Of a stretch of DNA of 64,000 nt, positions 18,402-27,517 are shown piece after piece (position 1 is the first letter of the stretch; the number at the start of each line of letters is the position of its first letter). The position numbers and the translations under genes were made by a program. The notes beneath the pieces are model-generated. The model saw only the letters and a list, made by a program, of their open reading frames with translations. It ran no database searches and was not told where the DNA came from. The stretch comes from Parapedobacter sp. SGR-10 (GTDB taxonomy: Bacteria > Bacteroidota > Bacteroidia > Sphingobacteriales > Sphingobacteriaceae), in assembly GCF_011030405.1 (NCBI RefSeq), contig NZ_JAAJTJ010000002.1, forward strand, positions 62,001-126,000. Reading direction: 5' to 3'.

Positions 18402-18409
18402 TATATTTG
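18402..18409 (+). promoter_or_regulatory. -7 box (TATATTTG) of the primase-helicase gene
   Basis: A TAnnTTTG match lies 90 nt before the ATG at 18500. The -33 position falls in the repeat cluster and has no TTTG, which would fit a promoter needing an activator bound to the repeats. The promoter use is inferred. Confidence 0.4.
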
Positions 18410-18499
18410 TTACCGATAACTTGGCGATCACAAGCATTTAAGTTGTCACGTATTCGTAAAATAGAAAATAATGATTTAAAGGTCGATTTAAGAGATTAG

Positions 18500-21460
18500 A
18501 TGCCAGATATTCCCTCAACAAATACAAATCTGTTTCGTTCCCTGTTTCGAGGCCGTGAAGACGTGTTTGCTATTCGCTGGGAGAAATCCGGAAAAACGGG
18601 CTATATGCCGGCTTATCAGTTTGACCCTTATCATTACGGGGTACACAAAATGAATGGTGGGACATTTGCCAACTATCCACATAAAACCTACTTACCACTT
18701 ACGGACAATGAAATCCAAAAGCATTTAAACGGTGCGCAGCAAATTGGGATTTATCCCCTGTTACAGGATAATACGTCGTGGTTTTTGGTTGCGGATTTTG
18801 ACAAGCAAAACTGGCAAGAGGAAGCGGTGAACTTCTTAAATGCTTGCAAGGAGAAAAATATCCCCGCCTATCTGGAACGTTCCCGGAGTGGGAATGGCGG
18901 ACATGTTTGGATATTTTTCGACAAACCCTATCCGGCAGTTCGAAGCCGTAAGATTTTCATCTCCATTTTGGAGCAATCGAACGCTTTTTCCATGTTTGAC
19001 AAGAGCTCCAGTTTCGACCGGTTATTCCCCAATCAGGACTTCCTTTCCGGAAAAGGCTTGGGTAATTTGATAGCACTTCCATTTTTCAAACCTGCGATGG
19101 AAAAAGGAAACAGTTGTTTTATCCATCCCGAAACATTCGAGCCTTATCCCGACCAATGGCAATTTTTGAATGAGATCGAAAAGGTACCTACTAACATATT
19201 GGAAGGCTTGTATCAGGAAATTTCATCCGCTGTATATAATCCAACGAGAGGGTGTAGTGGGAAACTCATCATTTCACTCAAACAGAACATCCGTCTTCAG
19301 CGGGAGATGCTCACCACGCCGTTAATTAACTTTTTGAAGGAAGAGCTGAATTTTGCCAATGCTGAATTCTTTATCAAGAAGAAGTCCGGCAAAAACACGT
19401 TTGGAACGGAACGCTATTTTAAGCTCATTGAAGAAAATGAAAAGGACATTATCATCCCAAGGGGCTTTATCAGAAAACTGCTCCGGTTTTGTAATGAACA
19501 GAATATCGAATTTGATTTTCGGGATGACCGGAAACTGAAGGGAGAAATTGCATTTTCATTCCAGGCAAGCTTGAGAAATCATCAGGAAAAAGTCGTTGAA
19601 GCGGTTTCAAAAAAGGATTTCGGGGTGATCGTTGCCCCGCCCGGTTCGGGTAAAACGATCATGGGCTTAAAAATTATTGCCGATAAAAAGCAGCCCGCTT
19701 TGATCGTCGTTCACCGTAAACAACTATTGGAACAATGGCAGGAACGGGTTCAGGCATTTCTTGGAATTCCAAAGCAGGAAATAGGCATCATTGGAAAAGG
19801 AAAGGCTAAAATCGGTAAGCAAATTACCGTTGCGACCATTCAAAGCTTGCCGAAGCAGATGGAGCAAATCCAAACGCATTTCGGGGCTATCCTGGTAGAT
19901 GAATGCCATCATATTCCTGCCGAAACCTTCCGAAATACGATAGGCAAGTTAGAAACATTTTACCTGTACGGATTGACGGCTACTCCCTTCCGAAAGTATA
20001 ATGACGAGAAATTGATTTTTGCATTTCTTGGAGAAATCATTTCAACCGTTGATTCCGCCGAAATTGAAAACTTCAAGCATGCGCAGGTTTTTGTCAAGAA
20101 CACGGATTTGGACGTCCCTTTCAATTCCAAGACAGACAATTTCGAAACACTTTCAAAGATTCTGATTCACGATTCTCAGCGGAACAAACTTATTCTGAAC
20201 GACATCAAAGGAGAACTTTCCAAAGGGAAACGGATTGCCATTATCACGGAAAGGAAAGAACATATTGACACGCTTTACCTTTTCTTAAAGCAATCCTATG
20301 AGGTTGTTACGCTAAGCGGGGACGATTCGGAAAGCAATAGGAAATTAAAATGGCAGACTTTACGGCAGGGTAATTTTCAGGTGTTGATCACTACCGGACA
20401 ATATTTTGGTGAAGGTTCGGATTTATCCAATATCAGTTCGTTGTTTTTAGTGTACCCCTTTTCTTTTAAGGGGAAGTTGATTCAATACATTGGTCGTGTG
20501 CAACGTTCAGAAATCAATCCGACTATTTACGATTACCGCGACATTAAAATTGACTACCTCAATAAACTGTTTCTGAAACGAAACACCTATTATCGTCAGA
20601 TAGCCAAGCAGGCCAGTTTATTTGATGAGCCTACCGAATTGGCTTCGGAAAGACAAAGTGTGGTCATTGAAGCGCAAATAAAAGTAGGAATAACAGATCT
20701 GGATTTCAGATACGGCAATGTTGGTTTTGAATACGTCGATAAAGGAAGTGATCAGCGATTTGATTTTGAGATAGAAAATGAAGAATTCCGTCCGGAATTT
20801 GACGTGTTAAAACCGTACTTCATCAAGGTGTTGAAATCAAAATCAGTGAGGGTTGACATCTATGCGGAGATCGAGAATGGCGTAATCCTATCGCAATTGG
20901 CAACTTCTGCTGACATTGAAAACATCGACAAGGAGATTGTGGAGAGTGTAAAGTTTCAGTTTCTCCATAAAAGTTTTATTGGACAAACTCCGCCATCGAA
21001 ACAAAATATGCTTACCGCAAATGAGCTTCCGGAGAACAAAAATATTTATACCGATGCGGAGGCCATTTTGAATGATTTACTAAAAGGCAAGCAATATAGA
21101 CATTCCCGACATATTCAGTTTTTAGCAGAAAAGCACGAACGAAATATCATGAAACTGCGCTTTGTTTTGCAGCCGTTTTCTTTTGTGTTCTTAATTGCAG
21201 GCGAACAGAATTATCATATCGTTCTGGAGACGCTGGATACGGAAGAAGCAACATACATCTGGCATACGGATAAAAGTAAGGCTGCCCTGATGGATACGAT
21301 TAAACAAATCGACAAGGAGCTGAACGTCATCCGAGAGAAAGGAAGACAAGCTTACCTGGAAACCGATCCGCAATATTTTTCAAGAATCGTACACGACTAT
21401 TCCGATAACAACAAAGGGTTTATTCTCTGGAAGGGATTGCTGGAAGAACGCTTGACATAA
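18500..21460 (+). CDS. TOTE-type primase fused to DEAD/DEAH helicase
   Basis: A 986-residue fusion. The N-terminal third is an archaeo-eukaryotic-type primase as in TOTE conflict systems, with the metal-binding pair in LVADFD (about 96-101) and RSRSGNGGHVWIFF (about 126-139). The middle is an SF2 helicase with APPGSGKT (about 379-386), DECHH (about 467-471), GLTATPFRKYN and the motif VI region YIGRVQRSE. The last 270 residues are unassigned. Proteins of this type are found in mobile elements and defence islands and may act by copying or unwinding invading nucleic acid. It has its own promoter region 255 bp after the restriction operon. Confidence 0.85.
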   Translation: MPDIPSTNTNLFRSLFRGREDVFAIRWEKSGKTGYMPAYQFDPYHYGVHKMNGGTFANYPHKTYLPLTDNEIQKHLNGAQQIGIYPLLQDNTSWFLVADFDKQNWQEEAVNFLNACKEKNIPAYLERSRSGNGGHVWIFFDKPYPAVRSRKIFISILEQSNAFSMFDKSSSFDRLFPNQDFLSGKGLGNLIALPFFKPAMEKGNSCFIHPETFEPYPDQWQFLNEIEKVPTNILEGLYQEISSAVYNPTRGCSGKLIISLKQNIRLQREMLTTPLINFLKEELNFANAEFFIKKKSGKNTFGTERYFKLIEENEKDIIIPRGFIRKLLRFCNEQNIEFDFRDDRKLKGEIAFSFQASLRNHQEKVVEAVSKKDFGVIVAPPGSGKTIMGLKIIADKKQPALIVVHRKQLLEQWQERVQAFLGIPKQEIGIIGKGKAKIGKQITVATIQSLPKQMEQIQTHFGAILVDECHHIPAETFRNTIGKLETFYLYGLTATPFRKYNDEKLIFAFLGEIISTVDSAEIENFKHAQVFVKNTDLDVPFNSKTDNFETLSKILIHDSQRNKLILNDIKGELSKGKRIAIITERKEHIDTLYLFLKQSYEVVTLSGDDSESNRKLKWQTLRQGNFQVLITTGQYFGEGSDLSNISSLFLVYPFSFKGKLIQYIGRVQRSEINPTIYDYRDIKIDYLNKLFLKRNTYYRQIAKQASLFDEPTELASERQSVVIEAQIKVGITDLDFRYGNVGFEYVDKGSDQRFDFEIENEEFRPEFDVLKPYFIKVLKSKSVRVDIYAEIENGVILSQLATSADIENIDKEIVESVKFQFLHKSFIGQTPPSKQNMLTANELPENKNIYTDAEAILNDLLKGKQYRHSRHIQFLAEKHERNIMKLRFVLQPFSFVFLIAGEQNYHIVLETLDTEEATYIWHTDKSKAALMDTIKQIDKELNVIREKGRQAYLETDPQYFSRIVHDYSDNNKGFILWKGLLEERLT

Positions 21461-21801
21461 GTTTAGTTCTATGCTATTTCCGACTCCAATTCCACCAACC
21501 TTTCCAAATCTTCCAAAAAATGTTTCGAGATTTGTTCGGTTTCGGCTACTAGAAACGCATCAATCACACCGATTGGTGCTTTTTTTATGCCATGGGGCGA
21601 GAAATAGGGCGAATTTGGTTTGGGCTTTTTTGACTTGTTTTGGATAGTTTACTTCCCCCATAGCTTCCTCCTTTTCTTTGAACAAACCAAATCTTGAAAA
21701 AATGAGTTGTTTTTAAACAAAGGTGCTTGGATGGTTTGTGGTGTTGAGACAGGTTGTCCGAATGCTTGGTGACATAATTTGTGCAGTATCGTGATAGCGT
21801 G
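21461..21801. other. island tail with decayed coding traces
   Basis: No intact gene is visible. On the minus strand a 59-codon open stretch without ATG ends at 21469 and reads ETEQISKHFLEDLERLVELE near its end; the frame switches around 21560-21660. This looks like a decayed small mobile-element gene. No copy of the tRNA-Glu end is present here, so this is not shown to be the right border. Confidence 0.4.
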
Positions 21802-22836
21802 TCATTGTCCATAATATTTATTTTTCAACCACAAGCTTGCTCTCACCAAAAGTATCAATATTGGTACTTCGACAAGTGGGCCGATAACGCCCACAAATGC
21901 CTGTGGTGAGTGTATACCAAATACGGCGATAGATACGGCTATTGCCAACTCAAAATTGTTCCCTGTGGCAGTGAATGCGATGGATGCATTTTTGTCGTAA
22001 GAGACACCCAACGATTTATTGATAAAGAAACTCACGAAAAACATCAGTACAAAATAGATGATTAACGGTACAGCTACTTTTACGACATCCATGGGCAGTT
22101 CCAATATTTTATCGCCCTTCAGACTGAACATTAACACGATAGTAAACAGTAAAGCATACAGTGTAATGGGCGATATCTTGGGTATGAATTTTCTATTATA
22201 CCATTCTATACCTTTTGACTTTACAAGCGTATAACGGCTTAAAAAACCTGCGAAGAAAGGAATACCCAAATATACCAACACACTTTCGGTTACATCTTTC
22301 ATGGATACGCTTACGTTGAAATTGGCTAAACCTAATTTGTTGGGCAATACGTTGATGAACAGCCAAACAAAGAAGCTGTACGTTATTATCTGAAAGATAC
22401 TGTTCAGTGCGACCAATAATGCCGTGTATTCCCTGTTCCCTTTTGCCAGATCACTCCATACGATGACCATTGCGATACATCTTGCCAAACCAATCAGTAT
22501 CAGGCCTGTCATATAATCGGGTTCGTTCCGTAGGAACAGAACGGCTAAACCGAACATCAGTACGGTACCGACAACCCAATTCAGCAATAAAGATATGCCG
22601 ATTACTTTGGTATCTTTAAGAGCTTTGGGCAACAATGAATAATCCACCTTGGCCAACGGAGGATACATCATCAATATAAGCCCTATTGCCAAAGGAATAT
22701 TGGTCGTACCTACGGATAAGGCATCCATAGCATTGGAAATGTTCGGAAAGAAATATCCCAAGCCTACGCCTGTCGCCATGGCAAGAAATATCCATAAGGT
22801 AAGGTAACGGTCAAGAAATTTTAGTTTGGGTTGCAT
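21802..22836 (-). CDS. acr3: ACR3-family arsenite efflux permease
   Basis: A 344-residue integral membrane protein with about ten hydrophobic helices that exports arsenite (and often antimonite) across the inner membrane. It matches the ACR3 (BASS superfamily) layout, with [18 protein letters not shown] carrying the conserved cysteine near residue 118 and [19 protein letters not shown] near residue 300. It is the last gene of a minus-strand operon, 3 nt after arsC, and is controlled by the ArsR-type operator upstream of DUF6428. The older label arsB is sometimes used for this family, but the sequence is of the ACR3 type. Confidence 0.95.
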   Translation of the reverse strand: MQPKLKFLDRYLTLWIFLAMATGVGLGYFFPNISNAMDALSVGTTNIPLAIGLILMMYPPLAKVDYSLLPKALKDTKVIGISLLLNWVVGTVLMFGLAVLFLRNEPDYMTGLILIGLARCIAMVIVWSDLAKGNREYTALLVALNSIFQIITYSFFVWLFINVLPNKLGLANFNVSVSMKDVTESVLVYLGIPFFAGFLSRYTLVKSKGIEWYNRKFIPKISPITLYALLFTIVLMFSLKGDKILELPMDVVKVAVPLIIYFVLMFFVSFFINKSLGVSYDKNASIAFTATGNNFELAIAVSIAVFGIHSPQAFVGVIGPLVEVPILILLVRASLWLKNKYYGQ

Positions 22837-22839
22837 CGG

Positions 22840-23454
22840 CTAACTCTTAATCATTGAAAAAACATAGAACATTTCTGTTGCTATCTGTAAACTTCTTTCT
22901 GTATACACCTGTGCCTGTTCGGGTGAACCGTCCGAAATCTTAGGATCTTCATATGTGATGGGTATTCTCTTTTCCGCTCCGGCGATGAAAGGGCATCCGC
23001 CGTCTGCCTGCGAACAGGTCATAATGGCGACAAATGCCGATGCAGGATTGAAAGGACTATCGTATTTTTTGGAAAACCCGATGATTGGCAAGGCATTATC
23101 CTCGTATTTTATGGCATATACAGGATTATCGGTTTCCGCAATCTTGAAAATGGTAAATCCTTGATTGGTCAATGTTTCCGCTACTTTCGGGAACAGTGCT
23201 GTGTCTTCCGTACCGCCCGAATAGCAATGCACATTCGGAATATTGAAGTATGCACTTGCCACTTGCGCCCATACCTGTGCTAAATGGCTTCTACGTGAAT
23301 TATGGGTACAGATAAAATTGAGGTTTATATCCTCTGCGCTGTCCGCTTTTTGCTGTACAAAGTCTATCAGCGGTTGCAGTATCGTTTTGCGTTCCTCGCT
23401 TACGGTCTGGACGTCAATAATCCCCTTTATGGTTTCAGTTAAATTCTTATACAT
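22840..23454 (-). CDS. arsC: arsenate reductase, low-MW phosphatase type
   Basis: A 204-residue protein with the phosphate-binding loop CTHNSRR (C49-R55) of low-molecular-weight tyrosine phosphatases and thioredoxin-coupled arsenate reductases. Further cysteines lie in MTCSQADGGCPFIAG, the expected place for the resolving pair. It would reduce arsenate to arsenite for export by ACR3. An N-terminal extension of about 40 residues precedes the catalytic domain, as is usual in Bacteroidetes homologues. It lies between DUF6428 (19 nt gap) and acr3 (3 nt gap). Confidence 0.93.
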   Translation of the reverse strand: MYKNLTETIKGIIDVQTVSEERKTILQPLIDFVQQKADSAEDINLNFICTHNSRRSHLAQVWAQVASAYFNIPNVHCYSGGTEDTALFPKVAETLTNQGFTIFKIAETDNPVYAIKYEDNALPIIGFSKKYDSPFNPASAFVAIMTCSQADGGCPFIAGAEKRIPITYEDPKISDGSPEQAQVYTERSLQIATEMFYVFSMIKS

Positions 23455-23473
23455 TACGGTTGGTCTTTAGTGT

Positions 23474-23938
23474 TTAGCAACATCCCGAATCAGGTGCACA
23501 GCACGTGCTGTGCAGTTCCGATAATTTTACTTTCTGTTTCTCCGCAGGAATACCGCAAGCATCGCTTGCCAAACAAGCCGTCTGTTTGTTCTTTAGGATG
23601 AAATGCTTACCGTCAAAACCCAAGTCAAACTTGCCAATCGTTTCATTTTGGTATTCCACCTCTATCTCGGTATCTTCAATACCCAATTTTTCTTCGGACA
23701 GCTTGATAATGTTCAATAGCTTGGTCGGCTTTAATCTGTGTTCATAGTCGTTAGCATCCCACAATTGGAAGTTTACCGCTTTCTCTGTACGGACTACACC
23801 ACCGCAATCAATAAAATGTTTGATGATCTGTCCTACTTCCGTAACATGGAAATGTTCGGGAACAGATGTTCCGTTCTCTAATTGAAATTCAACATTGTCC
23901 AATGTCGGTAGGATTTCTTTGATTTGTTCAAGTGTCAT
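23474..23938 (-). CDS. DUF6428 family protein of the ars operon
   Basis: A 154-residue cytosolic protein (MTLEQIKEILPTLDNVEFQL) matching DUF6428, found almost only in Bacteroidota arsenic operons. It contains ACLASDACG and a Cys-rich tail STCCAPDSGCC that could bind arsenite or another soft metal. ATG at 23938 is preferred over a longer frame start at 23971. It opens the arsC-acr3 transcription unit and has its own ArsR-type operator upstream. No biochemical role is known to me; metallochaperone or sensor is conjecture based on the cysteines. Confidence 0.85.
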   Translation of the reverse strand: MTLEQIKEILPTLDNVEFQLENGTSVPEHFHVTEVGQIIKHFIDCGGVVRTEKAVNFQLWDANDYEHRLKPTKLLNIIKLSEEKLGIEDTEIEVEYQNETIGKFDLGFDGKHFILKNKQTACLASDACGIPAEKQKVKLSELHSTCCAPDSGCC

Positions 23939-24029
23939 ATTTGTTTTTTTTAAGGTTTTCACGAACCGCAAGCGGTTTTTGATAGTTTCATAAAAGTAAA
24001 ATTTGAAAATTTATATTAAACCATATATT

Positions 24030-24042
24030 GCAATATTACGAT
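24030..24042. promoter_or_regulatory. ArsR-type operator before DUF6428-arsC-acr3
   Basis: GCAATATTACGAT is identical to 13 bases of the operator in front of arsR. It lies 92 bp upstream of the DUF6428 start in the 122-bp gap after arsR, indicating a second ArsR-controlled promoter. Confidence 0.65.
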
Positions 24043-24060
24043 GATAAAGGTCAAAAAAAT

Positions 24061-24393
24061 TTATGAACAGCAACTGGCTACTTTTACCTCTTGATTGAAG
24101 AACGTATTAAATTCCTCTTGGATTTGTTTCCATAGTTTTTCATCAATGCAATAGCACACGGATTTACCCTCGATTGTTCCTTGAATGATACCTATATTCT
24201 TTAGCTCCTTTAAGTGCTGTGAAATGGTAGCCTGTGCCAATCCCAATTCATCGACCAGATCGTTACAGATACAGGCTTTCTGATTGATGATATATTGAAG
24301 AATGGCAACCCTTGCAGGATGTCCCAAAACTTTAAACAAAGAAGCCAATTTGTTCTGTTCATCTGTAAATATTTCTGACTTTGTAAGTCCCAT
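24061..24393 (-). CDS. arsR: ArsR/SmtB-family repressor
   Basis: A 110-residue winged-helix repressor. A dimer binds the operators on both sides and is released by arsenite. The HTH region spans LGHPARVAILQYIINQKACI to GLAQATISQHLKELK (about 23-66). Metal-binding cysteines are likely C41 and C43 in ACICNDL and possibly the C-terminal VASCCS. It is transcribed separately from the DUF6428 unit, since each has an operator copy. The divergent neighbour is the dioxygenase operon. Confidence 0.95.
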   Translation of the reverse strand: MGLTKSEIFTDEQNKLASLFKVLGHPARVAILQYIINQKACICNDLVDELGLAQATISQHLKELKNIGIIQGTIEGKSVCYCIDEKLWKQIQEEFNTFFNQEVKVASCCS

Positions 24394-24409
24394 ATTGCAA
24401 CATTTTATA

Positions 24410-24425
24410 ATCGCAATATTACGAT
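24410..24425. promoter_or_regulatory. ArsR operator upstream of arsR
   Basis: ATCGCAATATTACGAT is an imperfect 16-bp palindrome (14 of 16 positions symmetric), 17 bp before the arsR start codon. It shares 13 bases with the site at 24030. Confidence 0.7.
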
Positions 24426-24517
24426 AATAATATTGAATATCAAAATGTTATCACCTAAAAAATTAGTAAAACTGTGAAATAGAAAAGCCTGCTTCGGATA
24501 AGACCTGCCCGACTCCA

Positions 24518-24566
24518 CTTTCTTAAACTAGTTAAACGTAATCAGAAAATACCGCGCGTAACTTTG
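24518..24566 (+). promoter_or_regulatory. stress promoter A: shared 16-bp motif plus -7 box
   Basis: CTTTCTTAAACTAGTT (24518-24533) contains the palindrome AACTAGTT and lies exactly 41 nt (start to start) upstream of the -7 box TAACTTTG (24559-24566). The same motif at the same distance precedes the pirin gene at 28715. The -33 region has no TTTG, so activation by a bound protein is likely. Confidence 0.7.
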
Positions 24567-24586
24567 TTCCAATAAATAATTAAATC

Positions 24587-25519
24587 ATGGGAAATAGAAT
24601 ATTAGGACTGCATCATATTACTGCCATTGCAGATAATGCAAAAAGGAATCTGGATTTCTACACCAAAGTACTGGGTGTACGCTTGGTGAAGAAAACCGTA
24701 AATTTTGACGATCCCGGCACATATCACTTTTATTTCGGCGATGAACGTGGAACTCCCGGTACAATATTGACATTCTTCCCGTGGGAAGGTATGGGGCCCG
24801 GAAGACCGGGAGCAGGAATGGCTACCCACATCGGTTATGCTGTGCCACAAGGAACATTGGGCTTTTGGGAACAACGTCTAAAAGATAACGGTGTACAGGT
24901 AGAACGAGGAGAAATTTTCGGCGAGAGACTGCTTTCTTTTAAAGACCCAGATGGTCTTCAGTTACAGTTGATCGAACCTTCGCTCGTAGACTCCCGCAAA
25001 GGCTGGGCTACGCAAGAAGTTCAAGAAGACAATGCTTTGAAGGGGTTCCATAACGTCACGTTGACTTTACTACAGGCTGACCGTACGGCCAAAATATTGA
25101 CCGATATATTGGGCTATGAATTGCAGCAACAAGAGGGCAACCGCTACCGTTTCGCGACCAATGCGATCGACACGGCCAATCTGTTGGATATCGTCGAAGA
25201 CAAAAATGCACCGAGGGGCCATAATGCGGCAGGGACCAATCATCATATTGCTTTTCGCGTAAAAGACGACAATATCCTGATGGAATACCGTGAAAAGGTA
25301 CTTTCTGCAGGACTTCAGATTACGCCAAAAATAGATAGGGACTATTTCTATTCGTTATATTTCCGCGAACCGGGAGGCGTTCTTTTTGAAATCGCTACAG
25401 ACAATCCCGGCTTTACTAGGGATGAATCCTTGGAAGAATTGGGCAGCAACTTGAAACTTCCCAAACAATACGAAAGAATGCGTTCGGAAATCGAAAAAGT
25501 ATTACCGGGATTATCGTAA
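24587..25519 (+). CDS. ring-cleaving dioxygenase, MhqO/MhqA-like
   Basis: A 310-residue vicinal-oxygen-chelate protein with two glyoxalase/bleomycin-type halves. The first runs from GLHHITAIADNAKRNLDFYT to GLQLQLIEP (about 7-127), the second from GFHNVTLTLLQA to GGVLFEIATD (about 150-275). His and Glu positions fit the metal site. Homologues in Bacillus (MhqA/MhqO) are induced by hydroquinones and catechols. It is the first gene after promoter A and heads a same-strand run of six genes to 27862. The family assignment is firm; the substrate is inferred. Confidence 0.92.
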   Translation: MGNRILGLHHITAIADNAKRNLDFYTKVLGVRLVKKTVNFDDPGTYHFYFGDERGTPGTILTFFPWEGMGPGRPGAGMATHIGYAVPQGTLGFWEQRLKDNGVQVERGEIFGERLLSFKDPDGLQLQLIEPSLVDSRKGWATQEVQEDNALKGFHNVTLTLLQADRTAKILTDILGYELQQQEGNRYRFATNAIDTANLLDIVEDKNAPRGHNAAGTNHHIAFRVKDDNILMEYREKVLSAGLQITPKIDRDYFYSLYFREPGGVLFEIATDNPGFTRDESLEELGSNLKLPKQYERMRSEIEKVLPGLS

Positions 25520-25545
25520 ATTTATCGAAACTAAACAGGATTGAT

Positions 25546-25842
25546 ATGGAAACAACAAATGTCATCATCAATGAGAAGAACCGCGGAGAGGTGCAATTGA
25601 TCTCTGATGGAAAACAAGCAGGTAAAATGGATATATCCGTGCATGGTGAACGATTGACGGTCTACCATACCGAGGTAAGCGAACAGTACGAAGGCCGTGG
25701 ATTTGCGAAAATCCTGTTGGAGAAGCTGGTGTCCTACGCGCGGGAGAACGCACTGAAAATCGTTCCGCTATGTCCTTATGTTCATGCGCAGTTCCAGCGT
25801 CATCCGGAAGAATATAAGGACGTGTGGCTCAAAAAAGATTAG
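25546..25842 (+). CDS. small GNAT N-acetyltransferase (YjdJ type)
   Basis: A 98-residue protein of the short GNAT subfamily. It contains the acetyl-CoA binding stretch EQYEGRGFAKILLEKLV (about 46-62) and the conserved CPYVHAQFQRHPEEY near the end (about 78-92). Members lack part of the usual GNAT fold and their substrate is not known. It follows the dioxygenase by 26 bp in the same unit. Confidence 0.9.
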   Translation: METTNVIINEKNRGEVQLISDGKQAGKMDISVHGERLTVYHTEVSEQYEGRGFAKILLEKLVSYARENALKIVPLCPYVHAQFQRHPEEYKDVWLKKD

Positions 25843-25896
25843 CTCCTATCCCACTAAGGATTTTGATTAATGTTACTCATAACTCATAATTAGAAA

Positions 25897-26520
25897 ATGA
25901 TCCATACCCTAAACATAAAAACAGCAGGAATCGCTTTAGAGAACACCGAAAAAGTACTTGTTATGATACACGGACGTGGAGGCAGTGCCGAGGATATACT
26001 GAGCCTTTCACAGCATCTGAAGGTCAGTGACTATGCCCTTTTGGCTCCGCAGGCCAGCAACCATACCTGGTATCCGCATTCCTTTATTGCCCCTGTCACA
26101 CATAACGAACCGTGGCTAAGTTCTGCTATCGACATTGTAGGTCAGACAGTACAGACCGCCCTCGGTGCAGGTATCAAACCAGAGAATCTCTATTTCTTCG
26201 GTTTTTCGCAGGGGGCCTGTCTTACCTTGGAATTTATCACAAGGCATGCACAGCGATTCGGTGGAGCAGTAGCCATTATCGGAGGGGTAATAGGCGAAAC
26301 AATCAACCGAAACAACTACAAGGGCGATTTTGGACAAACCCCTGTTTTCATCGGGACAAGCAATCCGGATTTTCATGTGCCTATCGAACGCGTATATGCC
26401 ACAGAAAACATCTTGAAAGAAATGAATGCGGATGTGACATTGGAGGTGTATGAAGGCTTTGGCCATTCTATCAACACACAGGAAATAGAACTTGCCAATA
26501 AATTGGTTTTTAACAAATAA
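25897..26520 (+). CDS. carboxylesterase/phospholipase-like alpha/beta hydrolase (MhqD-like)
   Basis: A 207-residue alpha/beta hydrolase. The oxyanion-hole motif is MIHGRGGSAED (about 22-32), the nucleophile elbow FGFSQGA has Ser near residue 107, and a late His lies in GFGHSI near 190. In Bacillus, MhqD is encoded with the hydroquinone dioxygenase, so this gene probably belongs to the same detoxification pathway. The reaction on ring-cleavage or quinone adduct products is inferred from context. Confidence 0.9.
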   Translation: MIHTLNIKTAGIALENTEKVLVMIHGRGGSAEDILSLSQHLKVSDYALLAPQASNHTWYPHSFIAPVTHNEPWLSSAIDIVGQTVQTALGAGIKPENLYFFGFSQGACLTLEFITRHAQRFGGAVAIIGGVIGETINRNNYKGDFGQTPVFIGTSNPDFHVPIERVYATENILKEMNADVTLEVYEGFGHSINTQEIELANKLVFNK

Positions 26521-26566
26521 CTACATCATAACCTTCTTCACTTTTATAACTTTATAACAAAATCAA

Positions 26567-27136
26567 ATGAAAATAATAGCTTTTGGAGCATCATACAGCA
26601 AGAACTCCATCAATAAAAAGTTTGCGGCTTACGCGGCCTCTCAATTCAATAACATCGAAGCCGAGGTACTTGATCTGACCGATTATTGGTTGCCGCTCTT
26701 TACGACAGATGTGGAAGCGGAATTCGGCCATCCGGGAGAAGTTACCGATTTTTTATCCAAACTGGAAGAAGCTGATCTACTCATTATATCGCTGTCCGAA
26801 CACAATGGTAGTTATGCTACAGCGTTTAAAAATCTTTTTGACTGGGCTTCTCGCGTGAAATTGAAAATGTTTGAAGGCAAAAAGATATTGCTGCTTGCTA
26901 CTGCTCCAGGTGCCAGAGGAGGCATATCCGTTCTTGAAGCGGCAAAACAAAGATTCCCTATCCATGGTGCTGAAATCGTGGGTACTTTTTCGCTCCCGAA
27001 TTTTCATGATAATTTTTCGGAAGAATCAGGCATCTTGCACACCGAATTAAAAGCAAGCTTCCAACATATATTGTCCTCGGTCAAATTAAAATATAACACG
27101 TCGTTGAGCTATGAAAGTAACTCGCATCTACAGTAA
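26567..27136 (+). CDS. NAD(P)H-dependent FMN reductase
   Basis: A 189-residue flavodoxin-like oxidoreductase: IIAFGASYSKNSINKKFAAY binds FMN phosphate near the N-terminus and LSEHNGSYATAFKNLFDW is the typical flavin and dimer motif (about 76-93). Such enzymes reduce quinones or azo compounds by two electrons, which fits the operon. Its end overlaps the cupin gene by 26 bp, so translation of the two is coupled. Confidence 0.92.
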   Translation: MKIIAFGASYSKNSINKKFAAYAASQFNNIEAEVLDLTDYWLPLFTTDVEAEFGHPGEVTDFLSKLEEADLLIISLSEHNGSYATAFKNLFDWASRVKLKMFEGKKILLLATAPGARGGISVLEAAKQRFPIHGAEIVGTFSLPNFHDNFSEESGILHTELKASFQHILSSVKLKYNTSLSYESNSHLQ

Positions 27137-27458
27137 CGAAAATGGAGATTCTGTTTTTGAAGAGATGGAAATCTCCTTGACAGACAGTGGCGAAATCGGA
27201 CAGCTCTCTGATCATTTCGCGGTTAAGGCCCTCCAGTTTAGGAAAGTATCGGCCGACTATGATTATGATTTTCACTGTGCACCGCAAAGGCAATTTATCG
27301 TGTTACTTGACGGAGGTGTGCAGATCGAAAACTCGCTCGGGGAAACACGTGTCTTTCAAACAGGTGAGATCCTGTTGGTGGAGGACACGACAGGAAAAGG
27401 ACATAAAACGAAAAATCTGGAACAGCGGGAGCGGATATCGTTATTTATCCATATCTAA
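27111..27458 (+). CDS. cupin-fold protein
   Basis: A 115-residue single-domain cupin. The beta-barrel motifs are HCAPQRQFIVLLDGGVQIE (about 55-73) and FQTGEILLVEDTTGKGHKTK (about 81-100). The metal ligands are incomplete compared with classical cupins. It starts inside the reductase gene (26-bp overlap). The role is unknown; a stress-operon dioxygenase or small-molecule binding protein would fit. Confidence 0.85.
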   Translation: MKVTRIYSNENGDSVFEEMEISLTDSGEIGQLSDHFAVKALQFRKVSADYDYDFHCAPQRQFIVLLDGGVQIENSLGETRVFQTGEILLVEDTTGKGHKTKNLEQRERISLFIHI

Positions 27459-27517
27459 AACTGTGTCATTAACATGGTTGTAGTGGTAGTATTGAATACT
27501 TATAAATAACTATTTCA

